The notes beneath the pieces were generated by a model, which made no database searches, had not been told where the DNA came from, and saw nothing but the letters and a program-made list of their open reading frames with translations. From contig CAISIK010000052.1 in NCBI GenBank assembly GCA_903885375.1, positions 1 to 59,354 of the forward strand: a stretch of DNA of 59,354 nucleotides. The letters are read 5' to 3'. The DNA comes from an uncultured Pseudomonadota bacterium (GTDB lineage: Bacteria; Myxococcota_A; UBA796; SXON01). Position numbers and translations under genes: made by a program. Of the stretch, positions 25,685 through 34,560 are shown piece by piece. Positions within the stretch are counted from its first letter, which is position 1. Every line of letters starts with the position of its first letter.

Positions 25685-28588
25685 TCAGAGCTCGTAGATC
25701 GCCCCTGTCGTCTCGCCGGCGCTGTTGACGTAGCCGGTGGCGGACACGCCCACGTCGTCGCTGCCATCCCCATCGAGGTCGCCCACGTTGACCACGCACT
25801 CGCCGAGGCGCGCCGAGGCGGCCTCGCCGGGGTAGCTCGCATCGGCGTCGGTGCCGCCGAAGACCCCCAGCGGGACCTCGTTGAAGCGGTAGACGGAGCC
25901 GCTGTCCACGCCGCCGGCGTCGGAGCCGGGAGCCCCGATCACCATGGCGGCGAGGCCGCTCGAGGAGAGGTCGGCGAGCGCCACGGCCGCGCCCAGCTCA
26001 TCGCCGCCGGCTTCACCCCTGAGCACGAACGGGGCGGCGCCGAGCGAGCTGCCCACCTGCAGCGGCCCGAGCACGAGGTAGGCGGCGCCGGCATCGGCGG
26101 CCGTGCCGTCGTTGCCGGGCGCGCCCACGAGGAGGTCGAGCGTGCCATCGCCGTCGGCATCGCGCACGTCGAGCGACACGCCGGCCTCGTCGCTCCCGCC
26201 TTCGCCGAGGTGCAAGGCATCCGCCGCGGACACCCCGAGGTCGGCGGTGATCGGACCGAGGAACACGGCGACGCCGCCGGAGATCACGTCGTCGCCATCG
26301 AGGCCCCAGCCGCCCACGACGAGGTCGTGAACGCCATCCCCATCCACGTCGGTGGCGGTGCGCGGGAGCACGGAGAGGCGGTCGTGCACATCGCCACGGA
26401 TGGTCAGGTCGGCGGTGGCTGCGCCTTCCGCGCCGACCGCGGGCAGCTCGAAGAGGTACACGGCGCCGCTCTCGGCCCCGTTGGTGTCGCTCCCGTAGGC
26501 GCCGATGGCGGCTTCGCGGTGGCCATCGTCGTCGAGATCGACCCCGAGCAGCACCGCGCTGCCGAGCGCATCGTGGGCGATCTCGCCGGTGACGGAGAAG
26601 CGGGCGGCGGTGGAGAGCTGCAGCGACCCGGCGCTGTACTCCACGAGGTAGGCGGCGCCGGCGTTGGTGGCTGCATCATCCACCCGGGGAGCGCCCACGA
26701 GGTACTCCAAGAGCCCATCGCCATCGAGGTCGAGGCCGTCGGAGAGGGCGCTGCCGGCATCATCGCGGCTGGCCGCGCCGTACCAGGTGGTGAGCGGGCG
26801 GGAGGCGGTGCTGGTGCCGAAGAAGGGGCCGCCGAGCAGCACGGCGGCGCCGGAGTCGGTGGCGCTGACCTCCATGCCGTTGCCGCCCACCAGGAGATCG
26901 GGGTGACCGTCGGCGTCGGCATCGCCGGCCGCGGCCATGGCGATGCCGAACTCGTCGGCGTCGGAGCGGCCGACGATGAGCGCGTCGGCCGCGCTGAGCG
27001 TGCAGTCGTCATCGAGGCCGGAGCAGTCCTGGTCCACGCTGTCGCCGCATTCTTCCACCGCCCCCGGATTGGTGAGGGGCTCGGCGTCGTCGCAGTCGTC
27101 GCCCACGAGCGTGTCGTAGTCGCCGTAAGCCGTACACACGCAGATGGACTCGCCGCCGTAAAGGTCGCCGTCCACGTCCGAGTACCAATCGAGGCACCCG
27201 ACGGAGTCGACCTCGTTGGCATCGCCGTCACAATCGTCGTCGCCGGCGTCGGAGCAGGTTTCGGGCGCGCCCGGGAAGGTGGTGCGCGAGGTGTCGTCGC
27301 AGTCGGTGGCGTCGGTCACGTAGCCGACGGGCTCTTCGCAGGCGTTCTTGGGCGAGGCCGCATCGCCATAGCTGTCGGAGTCGGCATCCGCGTACCAGAT
27401 GGTGCCATCCACCGCGTCGATGTCGGGGCGACCGTCGCAGTCGTCGTCCTCCCCGTTGCACACCTCGATGGCACCCGGGTGCGTGTCGTACTCGCCGTCG
27501 TCGCACTCCTCGCACGCGGGCCAGCCATCGCCGTCGTTATCGTCGGAGCCGGTGAAACCATCGCAGTTCAGATCGATCCCGGGCGTGCAGGCGCTCTCAT
27601 CGGCGCTCGGGAAGTAGGTGTTGTTGAAGTCGTTGCAGTCTCCCCCGAACTCGGCGTAGCCGCCGGGGAGCTCGCACGCGATGAGCGTGGAGGCATCCAC
27701 GCCATAGCCGTCGGCATCGCGGTCGAGGTACCAGGTGTGGGGGTCGGAGGCGCCCTCATCGACCGTGCCTTCGCAGTCATCGTCGATGCCGTTGCACACC
27801 TCGATGACGGCGGGGTTCACGAGCGGGTCGGCGTCGTCGCAGTCCTCGGTGAGGTCCACGTAGTCGCGGGGGGCATCGCACGTCCAGACCGGCTCCACCT
27901 CGGCGCCCCAGCCATCACCATCGAGGTCGGGGTACCACTCGGTGCCGCCGGCCACCCAGTCATCCAGATCGTTGGGCAGGAGATCGCAGTCCTCGTCCGT
28001 GCCGAGCGGATCGCACACCTCGGGGGCGCGGGGGTTCACATCCGCGCGGGTGTCGTCGCAATCGAGGATGTTGCCGACCGTGCCGACCGGTGCTTCACAG
28101 GCCAGCGAGGGCACGCCGGCCCCGAACCCATCACCATCCTCGTCGGGCCACCAGAAGATCAGGTCGACGCTGTCGGCCTCCATCGTGAGGCCATCGCAGT
28201 CGTGGTCGAGCCCATCGCAGTACTCCTCCGCACCCGGGTAGATGCTACGGTTCGACGGGCCGCAGTCGGAGCTGTCCTCGGACCACCCCACGACGAGGCT
28301 GCAGAAGTCGGACGTCCACGCCGGATCACCGTACCCATCCCCATCCTGGTCGCGGTACTGGGTGGTGAGCGCGAGGCCCTCATCCACCTCGCCGTTGCAG
28401 TTGTTGTCGATCCCGTCGCACAGCTCGTCGAACCCGACGCCGACCGTGGCATCGTCGGGCGCACAATCGTCGACGTCGAGCAACCCGTCCCCATCCCGAT
28501 CCGTGGGGGTGACGCCGACGGGGCCGGTGTCATCGGGGGTGACGGGACACGCGAGGAGCCCGAGGAGCAGGAGCGGGTACGCGCGCAT
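25685..28588 (-). CDS. Large lipoprotein with MopE metal-binding repeats and FG-GAP (integrin-like) repeats
   Basis: 967 residues from ATG 28588 (MRAYPLLLLGLLAC, lipoprotein signal). Residues about 30-540 carry at least nine Asp/Cys-rich units of the type CDDADPLVNPAVIEVCNGIDDDC, each ending in an ID(D/N)(D/N)C-type core. The second half carries FG-GAP units with DADADGHPDLLVGG, DLDGDGLLEYLVGAPR, DVDGDGVHDLVVGGW and DADGDGTLDLLVGAPG, expected to fold as a calcium-binding seven-blade propeller. Such surface proteins bind metal ions or partners. No enzyme motif is seen. The promoter box TACAGT ends 7 nt upstream. Confidence 0.85.
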   Translation of the reverse strand: MRAYPLLLLGLLACPVTPDDTGPVGVTPTDRDGDGLLDVDDCAPDDATVGVGFDELCDGIDNNCNGEVDEGLALTTQYRDQDGDGYGDPAWTSDFCSLVVGWSEDSSDCGPSNRSIYPGAEEYCDGLDHDCDGLTMEADSVDLIFWWPDEDGDGFGAGVPSLACEAPVGTVGNILDCDDTRADVNPRAPEVCDPLGTDEDCDLLPNDLDDWVAGGTEWYPDLDGDGWGAEVEPVWTCDAPRDYVDLTEDCDDADPLVNPAVIEVCNGIDDDCEGTVDEGASDPHTWYLDRDADGYGVDASTLIACELPGGYAEFGGDCNDFNNTYFPSADESACTPGIDLNCDGFTGSDDNDGDGWPACEECDDGEYDTHPGAIEVCNGEDDDCDGRPDIDAVDGTIWYADADSDSYGDAASPKNACEEPVGYVTDATDCDDTSRTTFPGAPETCSDAGDDDCDGDANEVDSVGCLDWYSDVDGDLYGGESICVCTAYGDYDTLVGDDCDDAEPLTNPGAVEECGDSVDQDCSGLDDDCTLSAADALIVGRSDADEFGIAMAAAGDADADGHPDLLVGGNGMEVSATDSGAAVLLGGPFFGTSTASRPLTTWYGAASRDDAGSALSDGLDLDGDGLLEYLVGAPRVDDAATNAGAAYLVEYSAGSLQLSTAARFSVTGEIAHDALGSAVLLGVDLDDDGHREAAIGAYGSDTNGAESGAVYLFELPAVGAEGAATADLTIRGDVHDRLSVLPRTATDVDGDGVHDLVVGGWGLDGDDVISGGVAVFLGPITADLGVSAADALHLGEGGSDEAGVSLDVRDADGDGTLDLLVGAPGNDGTAADAGAAYLVLGPLQVGSSLGAAPFVLRGEAGGDELGAAVALADLSSSGLAAMVIGAPGSDAGGVDSGSVYRFNEVPLGVFGGTDADASYPGEAASARLGECVVNVGDLDGDGSDDVGVSATGYVNSAGETTGAIYEL

Positions 28589-28595
28589 CTGCCCC

Positions 28596-28601
28596 ACTGT
28601 A
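28596..28601 (-). promoter_or_regulatory. Putative -10 box (TACAGT) of the FG-GAP lipoprotein gene
   Basis: Minus-strand GGCTACAGT, TACAGT ending 7 nt before the ATG at 28588. Divergent from the TATACT box at 28635-28640. Confidence 0.5.
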
Positions 28602-28634
28602 GCCCGGGTGTGGCCGAATTCCGACACCCTGCGC

Positions 28635-28640
28635 TATACT
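28635..28640 (+). promoter_or_regulatory. Putative -10 box (TATACT) of the DUF4157-like gene
   Basis: TATACT is 5 of 6 to the sigma-70 -10. It lies 16 nt before the ATG at 28657 with GGGAG between, so a short leader with ribosome site is expected. No clear -35. Confidence 0.5.
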
Positions 28641-28656
28641 CGCATCGGGAGCGTGC

Positions 28657-29250
28657 ATGGCGACCTCGCGCGGAAGCACCATCAACCGGCTGGCCAGCCG
28701 CGCCGAGAAGTCCGGACTGCAGCGCAAGCAGATGGCCGGCGGGGGCGAAGTCTTCACCGGCGAGCTCGCTTCGCGCTCGCTGAAGGCGCTGAACGCCCGC
28801 GCGATGACGGTGGATCGCAGCATCATCGTGGCCGATGACTTCGACCCCAACAACGCAGAAGACCAGGCCCTTTTCGCGCACGAGCAGCACCACCTCGAAC
28901 ATTCGGGCGGGGTGGGCAACAACTCGGGCCACGACCACGAAGAAACCGAAGCGCGCGCCGTGGAGCGCATGGTGCTGCACCGCTCCCGCACCGGCGGCGC
29001 GGAGATGCACGAAGCCTCGCACACGAGCGCCGCCGGCGGTGCGCCCACCGGCTCGAGCGGCGCCGGCCACGAACGCGACAGCGGCACGGAACGCCCCGGC
29101 GATGCCTCCTCGGGCTACGACGCGATGCTCGCCTCGGGCATGTCGCACAACGCCATCGTGGAGCGGCTCGCGCGGGAAGCCGTCCAGGCGCTCGACAGCG
29201 GGCGCGACCAGCGCTCGATGCGCTGGGGCGACAAGAAGGCCTTCCTCTAG
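28657..29250 (+). CDS. DUF4157-like (eCIS-core-like) HExxH protein
   Basis: 197 residues, ATG with GGGAG upstream. Residues about 48-85 (LNARAMTVDRSIIVADDFDP then ALFAHEQHHLEHSG) match the pattern of DUF4157: a buried-position strand, then HExxH at 75-79. DUF4157 is common in proteins linked to extracellular contractile injection systems and in polymorphic toxins. The rest is hydrophilic, Gly/Ser/His-rich, with a C-terminal helix. No signal peptide. No contractile-system genes are nearby. Its TAG stop shares the CTAG with the rmlB stop on the other strand. Confidence 0.65.
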   Translation: MATSRGSTINRLASRAEKSGLQRKQMAGGGEVFTGELASRSLKALNARAMTVDRSIIVADDFDPNNAEDQALFAHEQHHLEHSGGVGNNSGHDHEETEARAVERMVLHRSRTGGAEMHEASHTSAAGGAPTGSSGAGHERDSGTERPGDASSGYDAMLASGMSHNAIVERLAREAVQALDSGRDQRSMRWGDKKAFL

Positions 29251-30176
29251 GCGGCTTCGGCTTCGCGGAGGAGCTCCGGAAGCGCCTCCTCGAGCGGGCG
29301 ACGAGCCTGGAACCCGAGCGCCGCGAGCTTGCTGCCGCTCACGTGGTACCGCCGGTCGTGCCCCGGCCGGTCGGCCACCGACACGATCCGGCTGTGTGGG
29401 AGGCCGAGCAACCGGCAGATGGCCTCCGCCACCGAGCGGTTGGTGCGGGGCCCGGTGCCCGCCACGTTCCATGCGCTTCCCGGCGCGGCGCGATCGAGCA
29501 GGAGCAGGAGCGCGGCCACGTGCTCGTGCACATCGAGCCAGTCGCGCTCGTGGAGGCCATCGCCGTAGAGTGGCAGCGGGGCGCCGGAGAGGGCCGCGCG
29601 CAGCAGCACGGGCAGGAGCTTCTCGGGGTACTGGCCCGTGCCGAAGGTGTTCGTGGGCCGGGCGACGATGGTGGGAAGGCCCCAGGTGTGGAAGGCCGCC
29701 GCGGCCAGCGCCTCGCCGCCCACCTTGCTGGCCGCGTAGGGCGAGCGCGGCGCGAAGGGCGCCCCCTCCTCGACCGCGAGGGCGCCGGCGGGGATGCTGC
29801 CGTACACCTCGTCGGTGGACACGTGCAGGAAGCGGCCCACGCCGCGCTCACGCGCCACATCGAGGAGCACCTGCGTGCCCAGGACGTTGGTGTGCACGAA
29901 GGGGGCGGGCGCGGCGATGCTACGGTCTACGTGCGACTCGGCGGCGAAGTGCACGATCTGGTCCACCCGGCCGAGGCGATCGAAGGCACGGTGCACGGCT
30001 TCGGGCGCCGCGATGTCGCCCACCAGGAGGTCGGCGAGGCCCTCGATGCGCGTGGGGTCGGCCGCGTAGGTGAGCGCATCGAGCACCAGGAGCGGGTCGC
30101 CCGGATGGGCGCGGCGCCACGCCCGCACGAAGTGGTGGCCGATGAACCCGCAGCCCCCGGTCACGAGCATGGCCAT
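29247..30176 (-). CDS. rmlB: dTDP-glucose 4,6-dehydratase (RmlB-like)
   Basis: 309 residues from ATG 30176 (30170 is an alternative two codons in). Short-chain dehydrogenase fold with LVTGGCGFIGHHFVR, HFAAESHVDRSI, the catalytic STDEVYGS and YAASK motifs, and ARPTNTFGTGQYPEKLLP. The TDE triad is specific to sugar-nucleotide 4,6-dehydratases. It makes dTDP-4-keto-6-deoxyglucose, precursor of rhamnose and other deoxysugars. rmlA is divergent, 35 nt away; rmlC and rmlD are not in the window. Confidence 0.88.
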   Translation of the reverse strand: MAMLVTGGCGFIGHHFVRAWRRAHPGDPLLVLDALTYAADPTRIEGLADLLVGDIAAPEAVHRAFDRLGRVDQIVHFAAESHVDRSIAAPAPFVHTNVLGTQVLLDVARERGVGRFLHVSTDEVYGSIPAGALAVEEGAPFAPRSPYAASKVGGEALAAAAFHTWGLPTIVARPTNTFGTGQYPEKLLPVLLRAALSGAPLPLYGDGLHERDWLDVHEHVAALLLLLDRAAPGSAWNVAGTGPRTNRSVAEAICRLLGLPHSRIVSVADRPGHDRRYHVSGSKLAALGFQARRPLEEALPELLREAEAA

Positions 30177-30196
30177 CAGGACCGCCCACAAAGGGG

Positions 30197-30202
30197 TACG
30201 AT
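30197..30202 (+). promoter_or_regulatory. Putative -10 box (TACGAT) of rmlA
   Basis: TACGAT (exact TAnnnT) ends 9 nt before the ATG at 30212, in the 35-nt gap between divergent rmlB and rmlA. Confidence 0.45.
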
Positions 30203-30211
30203 GCCCACCAC

Positions 30212-30931
30212 ATGCGCGCCACTCGGGGCGTGGTGCTCGCCGGCGGCTCGGGCAGTCGGCTTCATCCGCTCACCAAGACCACAAACAAGCACCTTCTCCC
30301 CGTGGGCGACGTTCCCATGGTGTACCACCCCGTGCGCCGGCTCGTCGAGGCCAGCATCCTCGACGTGCTCGTGGTCACCGGTGTTCATCACGTCGGCGCC
30401 ATCGTGAACCAGCTCGGGTCGGGGGAGGAATTCGGCTGCCGGTTCACCTACCGGGTGCAGGAGCGGGCTGGCGGCATCGCCGAGGCGCTCGGGTTGGCCG
30501 AGGACTTCGCCCGCGGCGGCCCCATCGCGGTGGTGCTGGGCGACAACGTCTTCGACGCGCCGCTCCGTCCGCACCTCGAGGACTGGGAGCGCTCCGGCAA
30601 GCGGGCGATGATCCTGCTCAAGGAGGTGCCCGACCCCGAACGTTTCGGCGTGGCCCGCTTCGAGAACGGGCAGATCGTGGAGGTGGTGGAGAAGCCCGCC
30701 CAGCCGCCCTCGCCCCACGCCGTGACGGGCATCTACTTCTACGAGTCCGATGTCTTCGGCATCGTAGGCGGACTCCGCCCCTCGGCGCGCGGGGAGCTGG
30801 AGATCAGCGAAGTGAATACGGCCTACATCCGCGCCGGCGCCATGCACGTGGGGCAGCTGCCGGGCTGGTGGACGGACGCGGGCACCCACGAGAGCTACCG
30901 CCGGGCCAACCTGCTCGTGAAGCAGCCCTGA
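30212..30931 (+). CDS. rmlA: Glucose-1-phosphate thymidylyltransferase-like nucleotidyltransferase (RmlA-like, short)
   Basis: 239 residues. Signature VVLAGGSGSRLHPLTKTTNKHLLPVGDVPM (G-x-G-x-R and the Lys that binds the sugar phosphate), VVLGDNVF (metal-binding Asp), VEKPAQPPSPHAVTGIYFY and LEISEVNTAYI. It joins dTTP and glucose-1-phosphate. It is about 50 residues shorter than classical RmlA, lacking the C-terminal allosteric helices, as in the short monomer-like relatives. Another NDP-sugar product is possible, but the divergent rmlB supports dTDP-glucose. Confidence 0.82.
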   Translation: MRATRGVVLAGGSGSRLHPLTKTTNKHLLPVGDVPMVYHPVRRLVEASILDVLVVTGVHHVGAIVNQLGSGEEFGCRFTYRVQERAGGIAEALGLAEDFARGGPIAVVLGDNVFDAPLRPHLEDWERSGKRAMILLKEVPDPERFGVARFENGQIVEVVEKPAQPPSPHAVTGIYFYESDVFGIVGGLRPSARGELEISEVNTAYIRAGAMHVGQLPGWWTDAGTHESYRRANLLVKQP

Positions 30932-30934
30932 GGC

Positions 30935-31261
30935 TCAGCGGAGCCGGAAGACATCCACGACGGCGTGCCGGTGCCCTTTGCTCCGGAGCTCCACCCCGTA
31001 CCGCGAGGCGCGCCGCAGCACCCGGCCATCGGCGGTGAGCGAGACCAGCGTGGCGTGCACCTCGGTGACGAGGCGACGTTCGCGGACGATGGGATCGCCC
31101 TCGAGGGCGGCGAGGCCCGCCTCCCGCTCCTCCGGCTTCAGGCGCTCCAGCACCTGTCGGGCGCTCCACCCCCCCACGAGCACGCCGCGGGCGCGCTCGG
31201 CGAGGGAGCGGGGCTGGAGGGCGGCAAGCACCGCCTCCGCGAGCGCCGACTTTTCTTTCAT
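30935..31261 (-). CDS. Small charged protein of unknown function
   Basis: 108 residues. I do not recognise it. The first 60 residues are helical, with VLVGGWSARQVLERLKPEEREAGLAALE; the second half (RRLVTEVHATLVSLTADGRVLRRASRYG) looks like a winged-helix or beta-hairpin unit with many Arg. DNA or RNA binding is possible. It begins at ATG 31261 with TAGGTC ending 6 nt upstream, divergent from the GGDEF-EAL gene, and ends 3 nt from the rmlA stop. Confidence 0.6.
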   Translation of the reverse strand: MKEKSALAEAVLAALQPRSLAERARGVLVGGWSARQVLERLKPEEREAGLAALEGDPIVRERRLVTEVHATLVSLTADGRVLRRASRYGVELRSKGHRHAVVDVFRLR

Positions 31262-31302
31262 GCTTTCGACCTACCCCGCTCAAGGTGGAGCGGAGTCGAC
31301 CG

Positions 31303-33252
31303 ATGCGCGTCCACATGGCCAGCGATTCCGACGACCCCAGCAACCCCCGGCGCGCCGTCGCGCTCTTCGTGGGTTCGACATGGATCGTCTCGGTGCTGCT
31401 CGCGTGGGTGCTCCTGCAGACCACGTTGCTCCAGCACCCGGCGAACCACCTCGACCATGCCGAATGCCTGCGCGGCTTCCGCCTCCTGCTCGTGATCTTC
31501 TCGGTGTCGGCGGGCCTCATCGGCCTCCTCGCGATGCGCTGGCTCCCCGGCGTCGTACAACGCGAGACCGACCGCGTGTACTCCGAGTTCGTGGAGCGCA
31601 CGAGCGAAGGCATCCTGCTCATCCAATCGGACTCCCTCGCCATCCTGCAGGCCAACAACGCCGTGTGCGAGCTCCTGGGAAGGACCAACGGCGAGCTGGG
31701 CGAGCGCACGCTCCCCGAGGTGCTGCCGATGTCGCCCGCCGCGGTGATCAGCCTCCGTGGACTCATGGGGCGAGCCCGCGTGCACCTCGGCGAGGTGCCG
31801 CACAGCGTGGCCGGCCGCGCCCGTCATCTCGAGCTGCTCGCCTCGCAGATGATGTGGCGCGGGAGCGACGTGATCTGCGTGATGATGCGCGATGTGACCG
31901 CCCGGCGCACCGAGGAGGAGCGCACGCGCCACATGGCGTTCCACGACCAGCTCACCGGCCTGCCGAACCGGGCCTGCTTCCAGGCGCGCCTCACCGCCAC
32001 GCTCGCGCAGACGCGGCACCGCGGCGAAGTGCTGGCGGTGGCCTTCGTGGACATCGACCAGTTCAAGGCCGTCAACGACACCGTTGGGCACGACGCCGCC
32101 GACCGTCTCCTCATCGAGGTGGCCAACCGCCTGCGCGAGGGGGTCCGTGGGGGCGACGTCGTGGCACGCCAGAGCGGGGACGAGTTCCTCGTGCTCCTGC
32201 CCCGCCTCGCCGGCCGAGACGACGCCGCCGCCTTCGCGGAGCGCCTCCTCGGCGTTTTCCGCGCCCCCTTCCTGCTCGAAGGCCGCGAGTTCTCCCTCAC
32301 CTGCAGCGTGGGCATGGCGCTCTTCCCCGACGACGGCGACGACGCCGCCGATCTCGTCAAGCACGCCGACGTCGCCATGTTCCAGGCCAAGGAGGCCGGG
32401 CGGGACGGGTGGCAGCTCTACGACGCCACCCTGCGGGAACGAAGCGCCCAGCTCGTGGAGACCCGGGCGGCGCTCACCCACGCCCTGGAGCGCAACGAGC
32501 TGGTGCTGCACTACCAGCCCCAGGTGGACCTGCAGACGGGCGAGATCATCGGCGTCGAGGCGCTGATCCGCTGGATGCGCGATGGCCGGATGGTGCCGCC
32601 CATGGAGTTCATCCCGGTGGCCGAGCAGACCGGCCTCATCGCGCCCATCGGGGCCTGGGTCATCGACGAGGCCTGCCGTCAGGCCGCCCAGTGGCAGTCC
32701 GAGGGGCTCCCGCCCATCCGCATGGCCGTGAACCTGTCCGCGCGCCAGTTCTTCAACGGCGGCGTAGTGGAGGCGGTTGACCGCGCGCTCGCCCTGCACG
32801 GGCTCGACCCCCAGTGGCTGGAGGTGGAGATCACCGAGTCGCTCGCCATGAAGAACGCCGAGGTGGCGTGCCGGGTTCTGGAGCAGCTGCGCGAGCGCGG
32901 CGTGACCGTGGCCCTCGACGACTTCGGCACCGGCTACAGCTCGCTCGCCTATCTCCGGCAATTCCCCATCGACCGCCTCAAGCTCGACCGCGCCTTCCTC
33001 GCTGGCGCCGCCACCGACCCGGAGCAGCGCGCGCTGGTTGGGGCGATCATCACCCTCGCCCACGCGATCCGGCTGGAGGTCGTCGCCGAGGGGCTGGAGA
33101 CGGGCTCCCAGCTCTCCATGCTGGTGGGACAGGGCTGCGACATCGGACAGGGCTTCGGGCTCAGCCGCCCCGTGGAGGCCAACGTCGTCGCCAGCATGAT
33201 CGCGGAGCGGGCCCACCTGACGGGTCGGCTGCGCGTGTCGCGGGTGGCCTGA
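31303..33252 (+). CDS. Membrane PAS-GGDEF-EAL protein (cyclic-di-GMP turnover)
   Basis: 649 residues; ATG 31303 is chosen because GGAG lies 7 nt upstream. Two membrane segments (about 18-40 and 58-78), a PAS domain (about 90-200), a GGDEF domain with SGDEF at 291-295 and an RxxD inhibitory site five residues before it, and an EAL domain starting at GVEALIRW (Glu 419) with EITES, DDFGTGYSS and VVAEGLET. All EAL metal and catalytic residues I can check are present, so phosphodiesterase activity is likely. SGDEF is often still active. Cyclic-di-GMP sets motility versus attachment. Confidence 0.92.
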   Translation: MRVHMASDSDDPSNPRRAVALFVGSTWIVSVLLAWVLLQTTLLQHPANHLDHAECLRGFRLLLVIFSVSAGLIGLLAMRWLPGVVQRETDRVYSEFVERTSEGILLIQSDSLAILQANNAVCELLGRTNGELGERTLPEVLPMSPAAVISLRGLMGRARVHLGEVPHSVAGRARHLELLASQMMWRGSDVICVMMRDVTARRTEEERTRHMAFHDQLTGLPNRACFQARLTATLAQTRHRGEVLAVAFVDIDQFKAVNDTVGHDAADRLLIEVANRLREGVRGGDVVARQSGDEFLVLLPRLAGRDDAAAFAERLLGVFRAPFLLEGREFSLTCSVGMALFPDDGDDAADLVKHADVAMFQAKEAGRDGWQLYDATLRERSAQLVETRAALTHALERNELVLHYQPQVDLQTGEIIGVEALIRWMRDGRMVPPMEFIPVAEQTGLIAPIGAWVIDEACRQAAQWQSEGLPPIRMAVNLSARQFFNGGVVEAVDRALALHGLDPQWLEVEITESLAMKNAEVACRVLEQLRERGVTVALDDFGTGYSSLAYLRQFPIDRLKLDRAFLAGAATDPEQRALVGAIITLAHAIRLEVVAEGLETGSQLSMLVGQGCDIGQGFGLSRPVEANVVASMIAERAHLTGRLRVSRVA

Positions 33253-33294
33253 CCCGGAGCCGGCCGCCGGGCGATTCGTGATACCGGTGCAGCC

Positions 33295-34491
33295 ATGACA
33301 CGCGGCGGTCGAATCGGCGGGCCAGGCGGCGGAACCTCGGCGCTCGCGAATGCCCTGGATCGTGCGGGACACCACTGGGAGGGGGGCCTCCGGCCCCGCG
33401 CCGACCTGGTGTTTGCCGCGCTCGGCGGCGTGGGGTTCCACTACGCGCTCGTGGGCCACCCGCAGGCGAACCGCGTGGCCATCGATGGCAGCGCCGGCGG
33501 CTTCAGCGCCAGCGGGGAGCGGTTCGTGCTCGCCGCGCGCGGCCTCGGCGCCAACCCCACCGTTCACCGCTACCCCGATGATGACGCCGCCGAAGCCGGG
33601 CTGCACGCCGCGTTGCACTCCGGGGGCGCCACCCTCGTGTGGACCGACCTCGCGGCGCTCCCCTACAACCCCATGCCCCGCGGATACCAGCGCAGCCTCT
33701 CGCACGCCGTCGGTGTCGTGGGGCACGAAGGCACCGACTACCTCCTCGACGACCGGTCGGAGCGCCCCCTGCCGATCGACGGTCACCGGCTGCGCATGAC
33801 CCGCGATCTCGCGCCCGTCGGCGCGCGGGCGCTCCTGCACCTCCCCCCCGAGCCCGCGCCCGGCAAGGCCCCGTGGCCATTCGTCATCGCCGCGCTCGTG
33901 GCGGGCCTCCGTGAGCACCTCGACGCTCGACTGGGAAACCGGGGGGTGGCGGGCATGTCACTGCTCGCTGCCCGCCTGCGCGACCCCTCCCACGAGCAGG
34001 GGTGGCGGCGCCGGTTCGGCCGCGGCCTGCCGATGTTCCACGCCCACTGCGCGCTTTTCCGCTTCCTGCAGCACGGCGCGGGTCCTGGTCTCGGTCGCCC
34101 GCTCCTGGCGGCCGCCCTGAGGCTCATCGGCCAGGCGGGCGGGCGCCCCGAGCTGCTCGACCACGCCGATCGCTGGCGGGCCGTCGGGTCGATGTGGTCC
34201 GCGCTCGCCGATGCCGCCCTGCCCTACGCCACCCCCGGGCTGAACGAGGCGCGGCAGTTGCTGGCGGCGCGGATGGAAACGTTCCTCCGCGAAGGCATCG
34301 AGGGGGTCGGCACCGCCGAGTCCACCCGGCTCACGGCGATCGCCGTCGAGATGGACCAGGCCTTTCCGCTCTCCCCCACGGAGCTGGCCTTCCTCCACGC
34401 GGAGCTCGCCGGGCAGCTCGATCGCCTCGCTGCCGCCGAGCGCCTCGCCGCCCAGCGCCTGCTCGCCACCCTCGAACGCAGCCGCGACTGA
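33295..34491 (+). CDS. BtrH N-terminal / DUF4872-like protein
   Basis: 398 residues. The N-terminal half resembles the butirosin-biosynthesis BtrH N-terminal domain: GGPGGGTSALANALDRAGHHW, FAALGGVGFHYALVG, a Asp-Leu-x-x-LPY strand, and VGVVGHEGTDYLLDD. The C-terminal half resembles DUF4872 (GWRRRFGRGLPMFHAHCALF then WRAVGSMWSALADAAL). In BtrH-type proteins a Cys follows the first Gly/His cluster and is thought to act in acyl transfer; here the position is Thr. It may be a degenerate or non-acyltransferase member. No biosynthetic cluster is visible around it. Confidence 0.6.
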   Translation: MTRGGRIGGPGGGTSALANALDRAGHHWEGGLRPRADLVFAALGGVGFHYALVGHPQANRVAIDGSAGGFSASGERFVLAARGLGANPTVHRYPDDDAAEAGLHAALHSGGATLVWTDLAALPYNPMPRGYQRSLSHAVGVVGHEGTDYLLDDRSERPLPIDGHRLRMTRDLAPVGARALLHLPPEPAPGKAPWPFVIAALVAGLREHLDARLGNRGVAGMSLLAARLRDPSHEQGWRRRFGRGLPMFHAHCALFRFLQHGAGPGLGRPLLAAALRLIGQAGGRPELLDHADRWRAVGSMWSALADAALPYATPGLNEARQLLAARMETFLREGIEGVGTAESTRLTAIAVEMDQAFPLSPTELAFLHAELAGQLDRLAAAERLAAQRLLATLERSRD

Positions 34492-34560
34492 GCGTGGTGT
34501 GGTTGCGACGGCGTGACCGCGCCCCTCCGGGTTATTCTCCGGGCACCCCCCGGAACCTTG

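Noticed and set aside
26210..28783. 857-codon open frame on the plus strand
   Set aside because: Antisense to the MopE/FG-GAP lipoprotein; its repeating pattern mirrors the Asp-rich repeats.
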